Shown: piece by piece, positions 51,305 to 60,195 of the stretch | Layout: each line of letters opens with the position of its first letter | How positions within the stretch are numbered: position 1 is the first letter of the stretch | DNA from: an uncultured Rhodospirillaceae bacterium | GTDB taxonomy: Bacteria > Pseudomonadota > Alphaproteobacteria > Dongiales > Dongiaceae | Length of the DNA: 64,000 bases | Direction: 5' to 3' | Assembly: GCA_902826565.1 (NCBI GenBank) | Contig: CADEFF010000011.1 | Location: forward strand, 27,335 to 91,334 | Made by a program: the position numbers and the translations under genes | The notes under the pieces: generated by a model | Databases searched by the model: none | What the model was told of the DNA's origin: nothing | The model's input: the letters and a program-made list of their open reading frames with translations, nothing else

Positions 51305-52408
51305 TCAGCGCACCCCGGCCGGACGCCGACTTGCACCATGCCCGAGGAACTCGGCGAGAGCGGCCACCACCGCCTCGAGCTCCTCCTCGGTGCCGATGGT
51401 GATGCGCAGGCAATCCGGCAGGCCGTAGGAGGCCATGCGGCGCGGGATGATGCCGCGGCCGTTGAGGAAGGCGAGCGCCGCCTCGGCATCGGGAAACTTC
51501 ACCAGCAGGAAGTTTCCGGCGCTCGGATAGACGGTAAGCCCGAGCGCTTCCAGCGCCTTCCGGAACCAGGGCAGCCAGCGTTCGTTATGCGCGCGGGCTC
51601 GATCGACATGCGCCTTGTCCTCGAGCGCCGCGACCGCGGCGGCCTGCGCCGCGGCGGCGACGTTGAAGGGCCCGCGCACGCGATTGAGCACGTCGGCGAT
51701 GGCCGGCGGGCAATAGGCCCAGCCCACCCGCAGCGCGGCGAGCCCGTAAATCTTCGAGAAGGTGCGCAGCATCACGACATTGTCGAAGGCTTCGACGAGC
51801 TTGATGCCGGGCTCGTAGTCGGGCCGCGTCACATATTCGGCGTAGGCCGCGTCGAGCGCGAGCAGAACGGTCGGCGGCAGCATCCGCCTCAGCTTCTCGA
51901 TCGTCCCGGCCGGCAGGAGGCTTCCGGTCGGGTTGTTCGGATTGGCGAGAAACAGGATCTTCGTGCGCGGCGTCACATGGGCGAGCAGCGCATCCGGATC
52001 GGCCGTGAGGTCCTGCTCCGGGGCGGCGACCGCGACCGCGCCTGCGGTCTTCGCCGAGATCGCATACATGAGGAAGCCGTGGCGGCTGTAGAGCACCTCG
52101 TCGCCCGGTCCCGCATAGGCGCGCACCAGGAGCGCGATCAGCTCGTCCGAGCCGGCGCCGCAGACGATGCGGTCGGCGTCGATGCCGTAATGGCGCGCGA
52201 GCGCGCGCCGGAGCTCGAGCGCACCGCCGTCGGGGTAGCGATGGAGCTCGCCCGCGTGCGCGCGATAGGCCTCCATGGCCCGCGGCGAGGGGCCCAGGGG
52301 CGTTTCGTTCGAGGCGAGCCGGATCACGCGGTTATGGCCGGCGAGATGGGCCTCGCCGCCGACATAGGCGGCGACATCCATGATCCCGGGACGGGGCGTG
52401 ACGGTCAT
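51305..52408 (-). CDS. hisC: Histidinol-phosphate / aromatic aminotransferase
   Basis: The product has 367 residues from the ATG at 52408, one base after the chorismate mutase stop; the frame opens at 52456. The class II fold is evident with the PLP lysine in MLRTFSKIYGLAALRVGW, the GAGSDELI phosphate region and FLANPNNPTGS. HisC-type enzymes accept histidinol phosphate and often aromatic amino acids. In an operon with chorismate mutase and TyrA an aromatic (tyrosine or phenylalanine) role is likely; whether it also serves histidine synthesis is not decided here. Confidence 0.88.
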   Translation of the reverse strand: MTVTPRPGIMDVAAYVGGEAHLAGHNRVIRLASNETPLGPSPRAMEAYRAHAGELHRYPDGGALELRRALARHYGIDADRIVCGAGSDELIALLVRAYAGPGDEVLYSRHGFLMYAISAKTAGAVAVAAPEQDLTADPDALLAHVTPRTKILFLANPNNPTGSLLPAGTIEKLRRMLPPTVLLALDAAYAEYVTRPDYEPGIKLVEAFDNVVMLRTFSKIYGLAALRVGWAYCPPAIADVLNRVRGPFNVAAAAQAAAVAALEDKAHVDRARAHNERWLPWFRKALEALGLTVYPSAGNFLLVKFPDAEAALAFLNGRGIIPRRMASYGLPDCLRITIGTEEELEAVVAALAEFLGHGASRRPAGVR

Positions 52409-52409
52409 C

Positions 52410-53315
52410 TCAGATGGCTCCCTTGGTCCGGCCGGCGAGACCGAGCTCGGCCGCATTCAGCGGCTCGGCATAGCAGCCGAGCAGCCAGATCTGTTTCAGC
52501 TCGCGCTCGAGCGTGCCGGCGACGCGCGCGATGCGGCCGTCGTCGGCAGAAAGAAAGGTCGGCAATTCGAGGAGATGAAGATAGTCGCCTTCGCCCGACG
52601 CCAGGCCGCTCACCAGGAAGACCGGCTCCAGATTCTCGGCGCGGAAGGCGTTGGCGAAGCCGGCGCGGCTCACCTCGCCGCGCGTCTCGATCGCGATCAG
52701 GCTGAGATCGCGGCCGGTCGGCTCGGGCTGGATCGGCGCCACGACGAACGCCTGCATGCCTTCGGCACCCGTCGCGCCGAAGGGTAGCCGCGCCACGACG
52801 CGCGGCACCTTGCGATCCGTGGTCATGAGACGTCGCCACCACTGCTCGGCATTGCCCTGCTCCGGCAGCGGCAGCACGCCGACGCTCGCCTCGCCGTCGA
52901 TCACCGCGCCCAGCACCTGCTGCGTGGTCTCGTGCGGCACGAAGCGAGTGATTCCGCCGAAATTGATCCGCGCGAGATCCCAGAGGCCGAACGATCCCGC
53001 ATCGGGACGATGCACCGCCACGGTCAGCGGCGCTTCCATCTGCAGCGACGCGGCAATGATCTCCTGCCAGATCCGCACGAGCGAGGGTTTCGGCAACGGC
53101 CCCCGGTGACGCTGGAGCATCGCGCGCAGCATGCTCGCCTCGCGCGCCGGCCGGTAGTGCACGCGGTTGGAGCCGGGCGTCTTCGCCACGGCGTCCTTCA
53201 GCGCGCCGATGCGCAATACGAGATCGCAGCGGCGCACCAGTTGATCGTGCAGCACGCGATCGATCTCGTCGATCTGGCGGCGCAGATCGTCGAGGGATGC
53301 AGAAGCCTCGCTCAT
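52410..53315 (-). CDS. Chorismate mutase fused to a degenerate prephenate-dehydratase/ACT-like domain
   Basis: The product has 301 residues from the ATG at 53315; the frame opens at 53360. Residues about 5-90 are an AroQ chorismate mutase ([20 protein letters not shown], with the Arg/Lys residues expected in the pocket). Residues about 110-300 follow the prephenate dehydratase layout: PDAGSFG in place of GPxGTFS and [10 protein letters not shown] in place of VVPIENSxEG. The TRF catalytic motif is missing (MQAFVVAPI where NxTRFxxI is expected). The C-terminal part resembles an ACT domain. It probably makes prephenate and may sense an amino acid; dehydratase activity seems lost. Confidence 0.8.
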   Translation of the reverse strand: MSEASASLDDLRRQIDEIDRVLHDQLVRRCDLVLRIGALKDAVAKTPGSNRVHYRPAREASMLRAMLQRHRGPLPKPSLVRIWQEIIAASLQMEAPLTVAVHRPDAGSFGLWDLARINFGGITRFVPHETTQQVLGAVIDGEASVGVLPLPEQGNAEQWWRRLMTTDRKVPRVVARLPFGATGAEGMQAFVVAPIQPEPTGRDLSLIAIETRGEVSRAGFANAFRAENLEPVFLVSGLASGEGDYLHLLELPTFLSADDGRIARVAGTLERELKQIWLLGCYAEPLNAAELGLAGRTKGAI

Positions 53316-53461
53316 ACCAGAAAAACCCGTCGCCAAAAGGCGGCCTAGTGATAGTCGCACTGGCCTGCAAAATCAAAGAAAACATTGACAGCCGAGCGCC
53401 CACAACCCTAGCTAATTCAACCGGTTCGGACGTCTCTCCGACGATATCCCAAGGACATCAG
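53316..53461. promoter_or_regulatory. Divergent promoters of the aromatic operon and metX
   Basis: For the aromatic operon (minus strand) TTGATT (plus 53371-53376) and TATCAC (plus 53348-53353) are spaced by 17 bases. For metX (plus strand) TTGACA is at 53385-53390, with only weak -10 candidates such as GCTAAT (53411-53416). A small hairpin CGCC-AAAA-GGCG lies near 53333. No SAM-II or SAM-I element was recognised in front of metX. Confidence 0.5.
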
Positions 53462-54628
53462 ATGGCTGGTCTACCGCGCAATTCGGCCGAGGTCCGCGCC
53501 CATCTGCCGGGCGGCCGCCTCGCGGTGGGCGAGGACCGGCCCATGCGGCTCGATTGCGGGCTGGAGCTGGCGCCCTTCGCCATCGCCTATCAGACCTACG
53601 GCCGGCTCAACCGCGAGCGCAGCAACGCGATCCTGGTCTGCCATGCGCTGACCGGCGATCAGTATCTCGCGGGCGCGCATCCCGTCACCGGCAAGCCCGG
53701 CTGGTGGGAAGCGGTGGTGGGCCCCGGCCTGCCGCTCGATACGAACCGCTATTTCGTGCTCTGCGTGAACGTGCTCGGCGGTTGCATGGGCACCACGGGC
53801 CCGAGCGACATCGACCCGGCGACGGGACGTCCCTACGGCCTCGCCTTTCCGGTGATCACCGTCGCCGACATGGTGCGCGCCCAGAAGCTCGTCATCGACC
53901 ATCTCGGTATCGAGCGCCTCTTCTGCGTGATCGGCGGCTCGATGGGCGGCATGCAGGTGCTGCAATGGGCCGCGAGCCATCCGTCGCAGGTTTTCGCCGC
54001 CGTGCCGATCGCCTGCGCCGCGCGCCACTCGGCGCAGAACATCGCGTTCCACGAAGTCGGCCGGCAGGCGATCATGGCCGACCCCGACTGGTGCGGCGGC
54101 GACTATGCAGTGCAGGGGAAGAACCCCTCGCGCGGCCTCTCGGTCGCGCGCATGGCGGCGCACATCACCTACCTCTCCGAGGCGGCGCTGCACCGCAAGT
54201 TCGGGCGCAACCTGCAGAACCGCGCCCGGGTGACCTACGGCTTCGATGCGGACTTCCAGGTCGAGAGCTATCTGCGCCACCAGGGCTCGACCTTCGTCGA
54301 CCGCTTCGACGCCAACTCCTATCTCTACATCACCCGCGCGATGGATTATTTCGACCTTGCCGCGGAGTTCGGCGGCCAGCTCGTGAATGCGTTCCGCAAC
54401 ACGCCCGTGCGCTTCTGCCTCACCTCCTTCACCAGCGACTGGCTGTTCCCGACGCATGAGAGCAAGGCGATCGTGCAGGCGCTGAACGCGGTCGCGGCGA
54501 ACGTGAGCTTCGTCGAGATCGAGAGCGACAAGGGCCATGACGCCTTCCTGCTCGACGAGCCCGAGTTCCATCGCACCCTCTCGGGGTTCCTTCAGGGTTC
54601 GGCCGAGCTCATCGGCCTCGATCGGTGA
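53462..54628 (+). CDS. metX: Homoserine O-acyltransferase MetX
   Basis: The product has 388 residues from the ATG at 53462, with AAGGAC upstream; the frame opens at 53297. The alpha/beta-hydrolase triad is Ser160 ([10 protein letters not shown]), Asp in FTSDWLFP and His in SDKGHDAF, with [12 protein letters not shown] as the conserved loop. MetX activates homoserine with acetyl- or succinyl-CoA. The partner MetW and an O-succinylhomoserine-type MetZ favour succinyl, but the acyl donor is not settled by sequence. It overlaps metW as GTGA. Confidence 0.92.
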   Translation: MAGLPRNSAEVRAHLPGGRLAVGEDRPMRLDCGLELAPFAIAYQTYGRLNRERSNAILVCHALTGDQYLAGAHPVTGKPGWWEAVVGPGLPLDTNRYFVLCVNVLGGCMGTTGPSDIDPATGRPYGLAFPVITVADMVRAQKLVIDHLGIERLFCVIGGSMGGMQVLQWAASHPSQVFAAVPIACAARHSAQNIAFHEVGRQAIMADPDWCGGDYAVQGKNPSRGLSVARMAAHITYLSEAALHRKFGRNLQNRARVTYGFDADFQVESYLRHQGSTFVDRFDANSYLYITRAMDYFDLAAEFGGQLVNAFRNTPVRFCLTSFTSDWLFPTHESKAIVQALNAVAANVSFVEIESDKGHDAFLLDEPEFHRTLSGFLQGSAELIGLDR

Positions 54629-55266
54629 CGGCGATGCCCGACGGAACGCACGTCAATCGCGCCGCGATCCGCGTCGATCTCCAGCTCATCGCCGATATGG
54701 TCGATGCGCATGCGCGGCTGCTCGATATCGGCTGCGGCGACGGCGCACTGCTCGACTACCTGATCCATTTCAAGCAGGTGGACGGGCGCGGCATGGAGCT
54801 GAGCCAGGCCGGCGTCAATGCCTGCGTGGCGCAGGGGCTCTCGGTCGTCCAGGGCGACGCTGACACGGACCTTGCGCACTATCCGACCGCCGCTTTCGAC
54901 TATGTGGTGCTGAGCCAGACGCTGCAGGCGACGCGCAATCCGCGCACCGTGCTGACCGAGCTGGTGCGGATCGGCCGGCGGGCGATCGTCTCCTTCCCGA
55001 ACTTCGGCCATTGGCGGGTGCGCTGGCATCTCGGCGTCAACGGACGCATGCCGACGACGCCGTCCCTCCCGGCGCAATGGTATGACACGCCCAACATCCA
55101 TCTCTGCACGCTTCTGGATTTCACCGAGCTCTGTCGCCAGCTCGACGTCACCATCGAGCGCGCGATCGCGATCGACGCGAGCGGCAGGCCGAGCCCGATC
55201 CGCGCGCCGAGGCTCGCCAACCTGTTCGGCGAGCAGGGGCTTTTCCTTCTGAAGCGGCGCGGCTAG
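54625..55266 (+). CDS. metW: Methionine biosynthesis protein MetW
   Basis: The product has 213 residues from the GTG at 54625, which overlaps the metX stop (GTGA). A SAM-binding-like motif [15 protein letters not shown] (32-46) and the MetW signature [36 protein letters not shown] are clear. MetW is a methyltransferase-fold partner encoded next to MetX in many proteobacteria and is needed for or modulates its activity. Seventeen bases of its end are duplicated 30 bases downstream (55279-55295). Confidence 0.92.
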   Translation: MTAMPDGTHVNRAAIRVDLQLIADMVDAHARLLDIGCGDGALLDYLIHFKQVDGRGMELSQAGVNACVAQGLSVVQGDADTDLAHYPTAAFDYVVLSQTLQATRNPRTVLTELVRIGRRAIVSFPNFGHWRVRWHLGVNGRMPTTPSLPAQWYDTPNIHLCTLLDFTELCRQLDVTIERAIAIDASGRPSPIRAPRLANLFGEQGLFLLKRRG

Positions 55267-55314
55267 GCCCGCGCGGGGCTGAAGCGGCGCGGCTAAGCGC
55301 GCTCGAGAACGGCG

Positions 55315-56046
55315 TCAGCCGTCGCGGCGCGCGGCCTGCGGGAAGGCGACGACGGCGGCGCGCCGGCGGACCCGCGGCTTCACCAGGCTGACGCCATAGA
55401 GCTGCTTTCCCGCCTCCAGCATCACGACGCCCGCGATCCGCGGGCACCAGCGCGCGCCGACCCGTTCCCAGGCGGGCGCGGTGCGCAGCAGCCAGCTCGC
55501 CCGGAAGGGCGGCAGGAAAAGCGCCTGCGCGGTCTGGGTCGGCAGAAACATGTTGTCGCGCATCAGCCGCGAGAGCTGCCGCGGCGAGAAGGTGTGGCCC
55601 TGGCCGAAGGGCGTGCGCTCGGTGCGCGACCAGATGCCGCGACGATTCGGCGCGACGACGAGAAGCCGTCCGTTGTCCGCCATGACGCGCCAGATCTCGC
55701 GCAGCATCTCGCGCACCGACTCCGCGCATTCGAGCCCATGCACCAGCAGCACGCGATCGACCGACCGGTCCGGAAGCGGCAGGTCGGTCTCGTCGATGAG
55801 GGCGGTGAGGCCGCGCTCGTCGGGCGGCCAGGGCACGATGCCCTGCCCTGCCGGCATGAAGGCCAGCACGCGCCCCGCCTCGCCGCGGAACTGCCGGAGA
55901 TAGGGCGTCGCATAGCCGATGCCGAGCATCGCCATGTTGCCGACCTCGGGCCAGAGCGCGCGCACGCGCCGCCGGATGAGATGGCGCGCCATCTGCCCGA
56001 GCGGCGTCGCGTAGAAATCGCGCAGTTCGACCGCGTCATTCCACAT
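55315..56046 (-). CDS. Class I SAM-dependent methyltransferase (type 11)
   Basis: The product has 243 residues. The Rossmann-like motif I is MAMLGIGYATPYLRQFRG (about 38-55) and the post-motif LPLPDRSVDRVLLVHGLE fits methyltransferase type 11. The active region GQGHTFSPRQLSRL and a basic C-terminus (KPRVRRRAAVV) are family-like. The substrate is unknown. It is divergent from gloB with a gap of about 110 bases; this methyltransferase-gloB arrangement recurs in alphaproteobacteria. Confidence 0.83.
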   Translation of the reverse strand: MWNDAVELRDFYATPLGQMARHLIRRRVRALWPEVGNMAMLGIGYATPYLRQFRGEAGRVLAFMPAGQGIVPWPPDERGLTALIDETDLPLPDRSVDRVLLVHGLECAESVREMLREIWRVMADNGRLLVVAPNRRGIWSRTERTPFGQGHTFSPRQLSRLMRDNMFLPTQTAQALFLPPFRASWLLRTAPAWERVGARWCPRIAGVVMLEAGKQLYGVSLVKPRVRRRAAVVAFPQAARRDG

Positions 56047-56157
56047 GGCCGCATCCTAGCACGAAACCGGCTGAGCCGCCCGAAGGGGCCGGAAAGCCGC
56101 GGCCGGGCTGGGCCGAGGGTCGACCGCCCGCCCGCGCCTTGCTAAGGTTCGGCCATC

Positions 56158-56928
56158 ATGACCGCGCTCGAAATCGCCCCGGTTCCGCTGCTCAAGGACA
56201 ATTACGGCTATCTGCTGCATGAGCGGTCCAGCGGCCTCACGGCCATCGTGGATCCCTCCGAGGCGGAGCCGGTGCTCGAGGCCGCGGCGGCGCGGGGCTG
56301 GCGCCTCACCCATGTGCTCAACACCCATCACCATAGCGACCATAGCGGCGGCAATGCGGGGCTCAAGGAAGCGACCGGCTGCAAGGTCGTCGGCCCGGCC
56401 TATGACCGCGCCCGTATCCCGGCGATCGACGAGGCGGTGGACGAGGCGAGCGGCTTCCGCTTCGGCCAGCAGCAGGCGCAGGTGCTTTTCATCCCCGGCC
56501 ATACCCGCGGCCATATCGCCTTCTGGTTCAGGGACGCCCAGGCGCTCTTCTGCGGCGACACGCTCTTCTCGCTCGGCTGCGGCCGGATGTTCGAGGGTGA
56601 TCCCGCGATGATGTGGAATTCGCTCTCGAAGCTGCGCGCGCTTCCCGACCCGACCCGCGTCTATTGCGGCCACGAATATACCGAGGCCAATGCGCGTTTC
56701 GCGCTCACCGTCGATCCGGACAACGCCGTGCTCAAGGCGCGCGCGGACCGGGTGAAGGCGCTGCGGGCCGAAAACCGTGCGACCGTGCCCTCGACGCTCG
56801 GCGAGGAGAAGGCGGCCAATCCCTTCCTCCGCGCCGACGATCCCGGGCTCGCCGCCCGCCTCGGGCTCGCCGGCGCCGCGCCGGCCCAGGTCTTCGGCGA
56901 AACACGGCACCGCAAGGACGTATTTTAG
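56158..56928 (+). CDS. gloB: Hydroxyacylglutathione hydrolase (glyoxalase II)
   Basis: The product has 256 residues. The metallo-beta-lactamase motif THHHSDHSGGN gives His57-x-His59-x-Asp61-His62; further ligands lie in FIPGHTRGHIAFWF, FCGDTLFSLGCGRMFEG and YCGHEYTEANARFA. It hydrolyses S-lactoylglutathione to lactate and glutathione, finishing methylglyoxal detoxification. A repeat-containing gap follows before the GST gene, and both act on glutathione chemistry. Confidence 0.94.
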   Translation: MTALEIAPVPLLKDNYGYLLHERSSGLTAIVDPSEAEPVLEAAAARGWRLTHVLNTHHHSDHSGGNAGLKEATGCKVVGPAYDRARIPAIDEAVDEASGFRFGQQQAQVLFIPGHTRGHIAFWFRDAQALFCGDTLFSLGCGRMFEGDPAMMWNSLSKLRALPDPTRVYCGHEYTEANARFALTVDPDNAVLKARADRVKALRAENRATVPSTLGEEKAANPFLRADDPGLAARLGLAGAAPAQVFGETRHRKDVF

Positions 56929-56969
56929 ACGACGGACCGCCGCTGCACCGGCCACGCCGGTTCGGCCTG

Positions 56970-57053
56970 TTACTCCCGCGAAAGCGGGAGTCCATGCTTG
57001 TCGCGGGTCCGGGTCTCGGGGAAAGATGAACGCCCGCCTTCGCGGGCATGACG
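56970..57053 (+). repeat. Dispersed extragenic palindrome between gloB and GST gene
   Basis: ACTCCCGC (56972-56979), GAAA, GCGGGAGT (56984-56991) form a hairpin, and CGCCCGCCTTCGCGGGCATGAC (57031-57052) is the second half of the module seen at 16006-16035. The two halves belong to the same family as the 15953-16035 repeat. Confidence 0.75.
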
Positions 57054-57126
57054 AGCGAGGAGATTGTCGGATCGTGCGGCCCGATCCGCCGGCGATCCGA
57101 TCGTCCGAACGGGAGATTCTCGACCC

Positions 57127-57735
57127 ATGATGACGCTGCGCTATTCGACCACCAGCCCCTATGTGCGCAAGGTGACGGTCGTCGCGCACGAAGCCGGGCA
57201 GCATGACAGCATCGAACGGGTGCCGACCCTGCCGTGGGATCCGAAGACCGACCTGCCGAAGGACAATCCGCTCGGCAAGGTGCCGGCGCTGGTGACGCCG
57301 GACGGCACGTTCTACGACTCGCCCGTGATCTGCGAGTATCTCGACGCGAAGGGCGGTGGAAAGCTGTATCCCGCCGCGGGCCCGGCGCGATGGGCGGCGC
57401 TGCGGCGCCAGGCGCTCGCCGACGGCATGCTCGATGCCGGCATCTCCTGGCTGCTGGAGAGCCGGCGCCAGGCCGGCGAACAGTCCAGGGGCTGGATGGA
57501 ACGGCAGCAGGGCATCGTCCGGCGCGGCTTCGACGCGCTCGAGGCGGAAGCCGGCAAGCTCGACGGCCCGGTCGATATCGGCACCATCGCGGTCGGCTGC
57601 GCGATCGGCTGGCTCGAGTTCCGCAACATCCTGGGCGCGGACTGGCGGCAGGGCCGGCCGTCCCTCGCCCGCTGGTACGAGGGCTTCGCCCGGCGCCCCT
57701 CGATGCTGGCGACGATACCGAAGGAACCGGCGTGA
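57127..57735 (+). CDS. Glutathione S-transferase family protein
   Basis: The product has 202 residues from the ATG at 57127 (a second ATG follows at 57130); the frame opens at 57064. The thioredoxin-like N-terminal domain (TLRYSTTSPYVRKV, DNPLGKVPALVTPDG, FYDSPVICEYLD) and an alpha-helical C-terminal domain are those of cytosolic GSTs. The residue that activates glutathione is likely a Ser/Thr in YSTTSPY. The stop overlaps the GTG start of the DUF985 cupin gene. The substrate is unknown. Confidence 0.87.
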   Translation: MMTLRYSTTSPYVRKVTVVAHEAGQHDSIERVPTLPWDPKTDLPKDNPLGKVPALVTPDGTFYDSPVICEYLDAKGGGKLYPAAGPARWAALRRQALADGMLDAGISWLLESRRQAGEQSRGWMERQQGIVRRGFDALEAEAGKLDGPVDIGTIAVGCAIGWLEFRNILGADWRQGRPSLARWYEGFARRPSMLATIPKEPA

Positions 57736-58253
57736 CGCGGCCGCTTTCCGACACCGCGCCGGGGCTCATCCGGCAGCTCGGCCTCGCGCCGCATCCGGAA
57801 GGCGGCCACTACCGCGAAACCTATCGCCACCGGCCGGCGGGCGGCGGCCGCGGCAGCATGACCGCGATCTACTATCTCCTCGAAGCCGGCGAGGTCTCGC
57901 GCTGGCATCGCGTCACCGACGCCGAGGAGCTCTGGATCTTCCAGACCGGCACGGCGCTGGAGCTCACCCTTTCGCCGGACGGCCGCAGCCGCGAGGAATG
58001 GCGGCTCGGGCTCGATCTCGCCGGCGGCGACGCGCCGCAGGTGCTGGTGCCGGCGGGCTGCTGGCAGACGGCGCGCACGCTCGGGCTCTATACGCTCGTC
58101 ACCTGCATCGTGACGCCGGCCTTCGAGTTCGAGAGCTTCGAGATCGCGCCGGAGGGATGGCAGCCGGCGGGATCGATGGTCGGCGACCGCGTCCTCAGCT
58201 TCGGCGCCTCGCGAAAAGGCCTCCCGCCGCGAGCGCCGCGCCGCCGACGATGA
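57732..58253 (+). CDS. Cupin, DUF985 family
   Basis: The product has 173 residues from the GTG at 57732, which overlaps the GST stop as GTGA. The DUF985 pattern is visible: LIRQLGLAPHPEGGHYRETYRH, AIYYLLEAGEVSRWHRV, DAEELWIFQTGTALELTL and LVPAGCWQTARTLG. These small metal-binding-like cupins are widespread and uncharacterised. The last 59 bases overlap the end of the EamA gene on the opposite strand. The basic C-terminus (PPRAPRRRR) lies in that overlap and may not be conserved. Confidence 0.85.
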   Translation: MTRPLSDTAPGLIRQLGLAPHPEGGHYRETYRHRPAGGGRGSMTAIYYLLEAGEVSRWHRVTDAEELWIFQTGTALELTLSPDGRSREEWRLGLDLAGGDAPQVLVPAGCWQTARTLGLYTLVTCIVTPAFEFESFEIAPEGWQPAGSMVGDRVLSFGASRKGLPPRAPRRRR

Positions 58254-59124
58254 GCAGGCAGGCGCCGGCGACGACCCAGGAGGCGCTCGCGCGCCCCGCG
58301 AGGATGAGCAGCAGCGTCGACAGCAGCGGCGAGAGATAGCTGAGCGCGGCAAGCGCCTGGATGTCGCCGCGCTTCACGCCCCAGTCCCAGAAGAAGAAGG
58401 CCGCCCCCACGGGCCCGAGCCCGAGCAGCAGGGCGGCGAGCGCATTTCCCGCATCGGGCGCCACCCAATCCTCGAACAGAAGATGCGCGGCAAGGCCGCA
58501 GAGCGCGGTCGCGCCGCAGAACCCGCCGACCGCATCGCTCGATACCTCGCCGAAGCGACGGCTCAGCACCGAATAACCCGCCCACCAGAAGGCGCAGCCG
58601 AGGGCGAAGAGATAACCCGCCGCATGGCGCGGATCGATCGCCAGCGCCTCGCCGCGCGTGACCAGCAGCGCGGCGCCGGCGAGCCCGATCGCCGTGCCGA
58701 GCACATGCACGGCCCGCAGCCGCTCGCCCGGAAGCAGCGCCGAGAAGAGTACCGTCAGCAGCGGCCAGAGATAGCAGATGAGACTCGCCTCGACGGCGGG
58801 CGCGCGGCCGAGCGCGTTGAAATAGAGGATGTGATAGCCGAAGAGCCCGCCGACCCCGAGCGCCCATACCCGCCAGGGCAGGCGCAGATGGGCCAGCGGC
58901 GAGGCGCCGCCGCGGCCGCGCTCGAGGCGCCATTTGACGAGCGCCATCAGGAACGCCACGCTGAAGGTCAGGAACACGAGCTGGAAGGGCGGTAGAGGCT
59001 GCGCCGCCGTGGTGAGGAGCGCCAGCGAGGCCCAGAGCAGCGGCGCCAGCGCCCCGATCAGCGTGGCTCGCCGCCGCGCGCCCGCGCGGCTTTCGAGGCT
59101 GTCGGGCACGGTTTCCGCGGTCAT
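58195..59124 (-). CDS. EamA/DMT-superfamily transporter
   Basis: The product has 309 residues with about ten hydrophobic helices in two EamA repeats. Family-like elements are LLWASLALLTTAAQPLPPFQ, GGLFGYHILYFNALGRAPAVEASLICYLWPLLTVLFSALLPGE and ALAALSYLSPLLSTLLLILAG. The stretch NALGRAPAVEASLICYLWPL is typical of the aromatic amino-acid exporter (YddG-like) branch, but substrate remains inference. An AraC regulator gene is divergent from it with 95 bases between, so it is a likely target. Confidence 0.85.
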   Translation of the reverse strand: MTAETVPDSLESRAGARRRATLIGALAPLLWASLALLTTAAQPLPPFQLVFLTFSVAFLMALVKWRLERGRGGASPLAHLRLPWRVWALGVGGLFGYHILYFNALGRAPAVEASLICYLWPLLTVLFSALLPGERLRAVHVLGTAIGLAGAALLVTRGEALAIDPRHAAGYLFALGCAFWWAGYSVLSRRFGEVSSDAVGGFCGATALCGLAAHLLFEDWVAPDAGNALAALLLGLGPVGAAFFFWDWGVKRGDIQALAALSYLSPLLSTLLLILAGRASASWVVAGACLLIVGGAALAAGGLFARRRS

Positions 59125-59219
59125 CGGCCACCGCCGTCTGGCCCGCCGCGGCGCGCCGTGGCAGATTGCGCCTTCCCCGACGAGCCGGCGAGGCTTCGAG
59201 CTTCGCCCTGGAGGCGAGC

Positions 59220-60044
59220 ATGGCGGTCACCGGCATTTCGCGACGCAGCTATCGCGACACCACCCTCACCCACAGCCATGGCCATCACCAGGTCGTGCTG
59301 GCGCTCGAGGGCTCGCTCGAGATGGAGGTGGAGGGCCGCGGCGGCCGCGTCGAAGGCTGCGCGCTGGTCGCGGTCGCGCCGGGCCGCTCCCATAGCTGCC
59401 GCGCCGACGGCCGCAACCGCTTCCTGGTGCTGGACTGGGACGCGGAAGACGGGCTCGACGAGGCGGCGCTGCGGTTCGCCGACGCCTGCGCACGCGACCC
59501 CTTCCTCGCGCTCGACCCCAAATTGCTGCCGCTGCTGCGCTTTCTCGACGGCGCCGCCGCCGACGCGACGATCGGCGCGGCGGAACGTCGCGACTGGGCG
59601 CGGCTGCTGCTGCGCCGCCTCGGCGCCGGCATCGGCGAGCGCCGGACCCTGCGCATCCGCCGTCTCGACCGCGCGCTCGGTTTCCTCGCCGCGAACATGA
59701 CGGAGCCGCTGACGGTCGGGCGCATTGCCGCCGCCGCTCATACCAGTTCCAGCCATCTGCACGCCCTCTTCCGCCGTCATCTCGGCCGCAGCCCCATGGG
59801 CGAGCTCGCCGAGATCCGGCTGGAACACGCCCGGCGTCTGCTCGCCGAGGGCGACGGCTCGATCGCCTCGGTCGCGGTCGCGGCCGGCTATGCCGAGCAA
59901 AGCTCCCTCACCCGCGCCTTCAGGCGGCGCTTCGGCATTACGCCCGCCCGCTACCGGCAAGGCCAGCGCCGCGCGCGGCCGGCGGAGTCCCGGTCCAAAC
60001 CGCAGGAGTCCGGGTCAAGCGGCGGGCGCGGCCAAGGGCGATGA
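59220..60044 (+). CDS. AraC-family transcriptional regulator
   Basis: The product has 274 residues from the ATG at 59220, with GGAGG upstream. An N-terminal cupin-like sensor (LTHSHGHHQVVLALEGSLEMEVEG, about 16-40) precedes two helix-turn-helix motifs (about 165-260: LTVGRIAAAAHTSSSHLHALF and SIASVAVAAGYAEQSSLTRAF with the AraC signature FRRRFGITPARYR). It is divergent from the EamA transporter gene and most probably regulates it. The effector is unknown. Confidence 0.9.
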   Translation: MAVTGISRRSYRDTTLTHSHGHHQVVLALEGSLEMEVEGRGGRVEGCALVAVAPGRSHSCRADGRNRFLVLDWDAEDGLDEAALRFADACARDPFLALDPKLLPLLRFLDGAAADATIGAAERRDWARLLLRRLGAGIGERRTLRIRRLDRALGFLAANMTEPLTVGRIAAAAHTSSSHLHALFRRHLGRSPMGELAEIRLEHARRLLAEGDGSIASVAVAAGYAEQSSLTRAFRRRFGITPARYRQGQRRARPAESRSKPQESGSSGGRGQGR

Positions 60045-60072
60045 TGGGCCCGATCGCGCGGCGACGCGGCGC

Positions 60073-60178
60073 CTAGAGCGCGTTTCCTCGAACTTGAATC
60101 GGAACGCGCTCTAGATTCCTTGGTTTGGTCGCATTCTCTGCCGCGAACCGGTGCCCACTTCGCGGGAAAATGCTCTAT
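60073..60178 (+). repeat. Composite dispersed repeat of alphaproteobacterial type
   Basis: CTAGAGCGCGTTTCC (60073-60087) pairs with GGAACGCGCTCTAG (60101-60114), then CCGCGAA (60141-60147) pairs with TTCGCGG (60159-60165), and the element closes with TGCTCTA. Elements of this kind with TAGAGC ends are common in Rhizobiales and relatives. It occupies the gap between the AraC gene and the dehalogenase gene; no transposase is present. Confidence 0.8.
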
Positions 60179-60195
60179 CGGCGAAAGGAACGGTC

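Noticed and set aside
53316..53461. SAM riboswitch in front of metX
   Set aside because: The GATTTG, CCGG and GCTAAA blocks of SAM-II are not found in order; only promoter-like elements are seen.
60073..60178. Insertion-sequence remnant
   Set aside because: Inverted arms are present, but there is no transposase fragment or target-site duplication; it fits a dispersed extragenic repeat.
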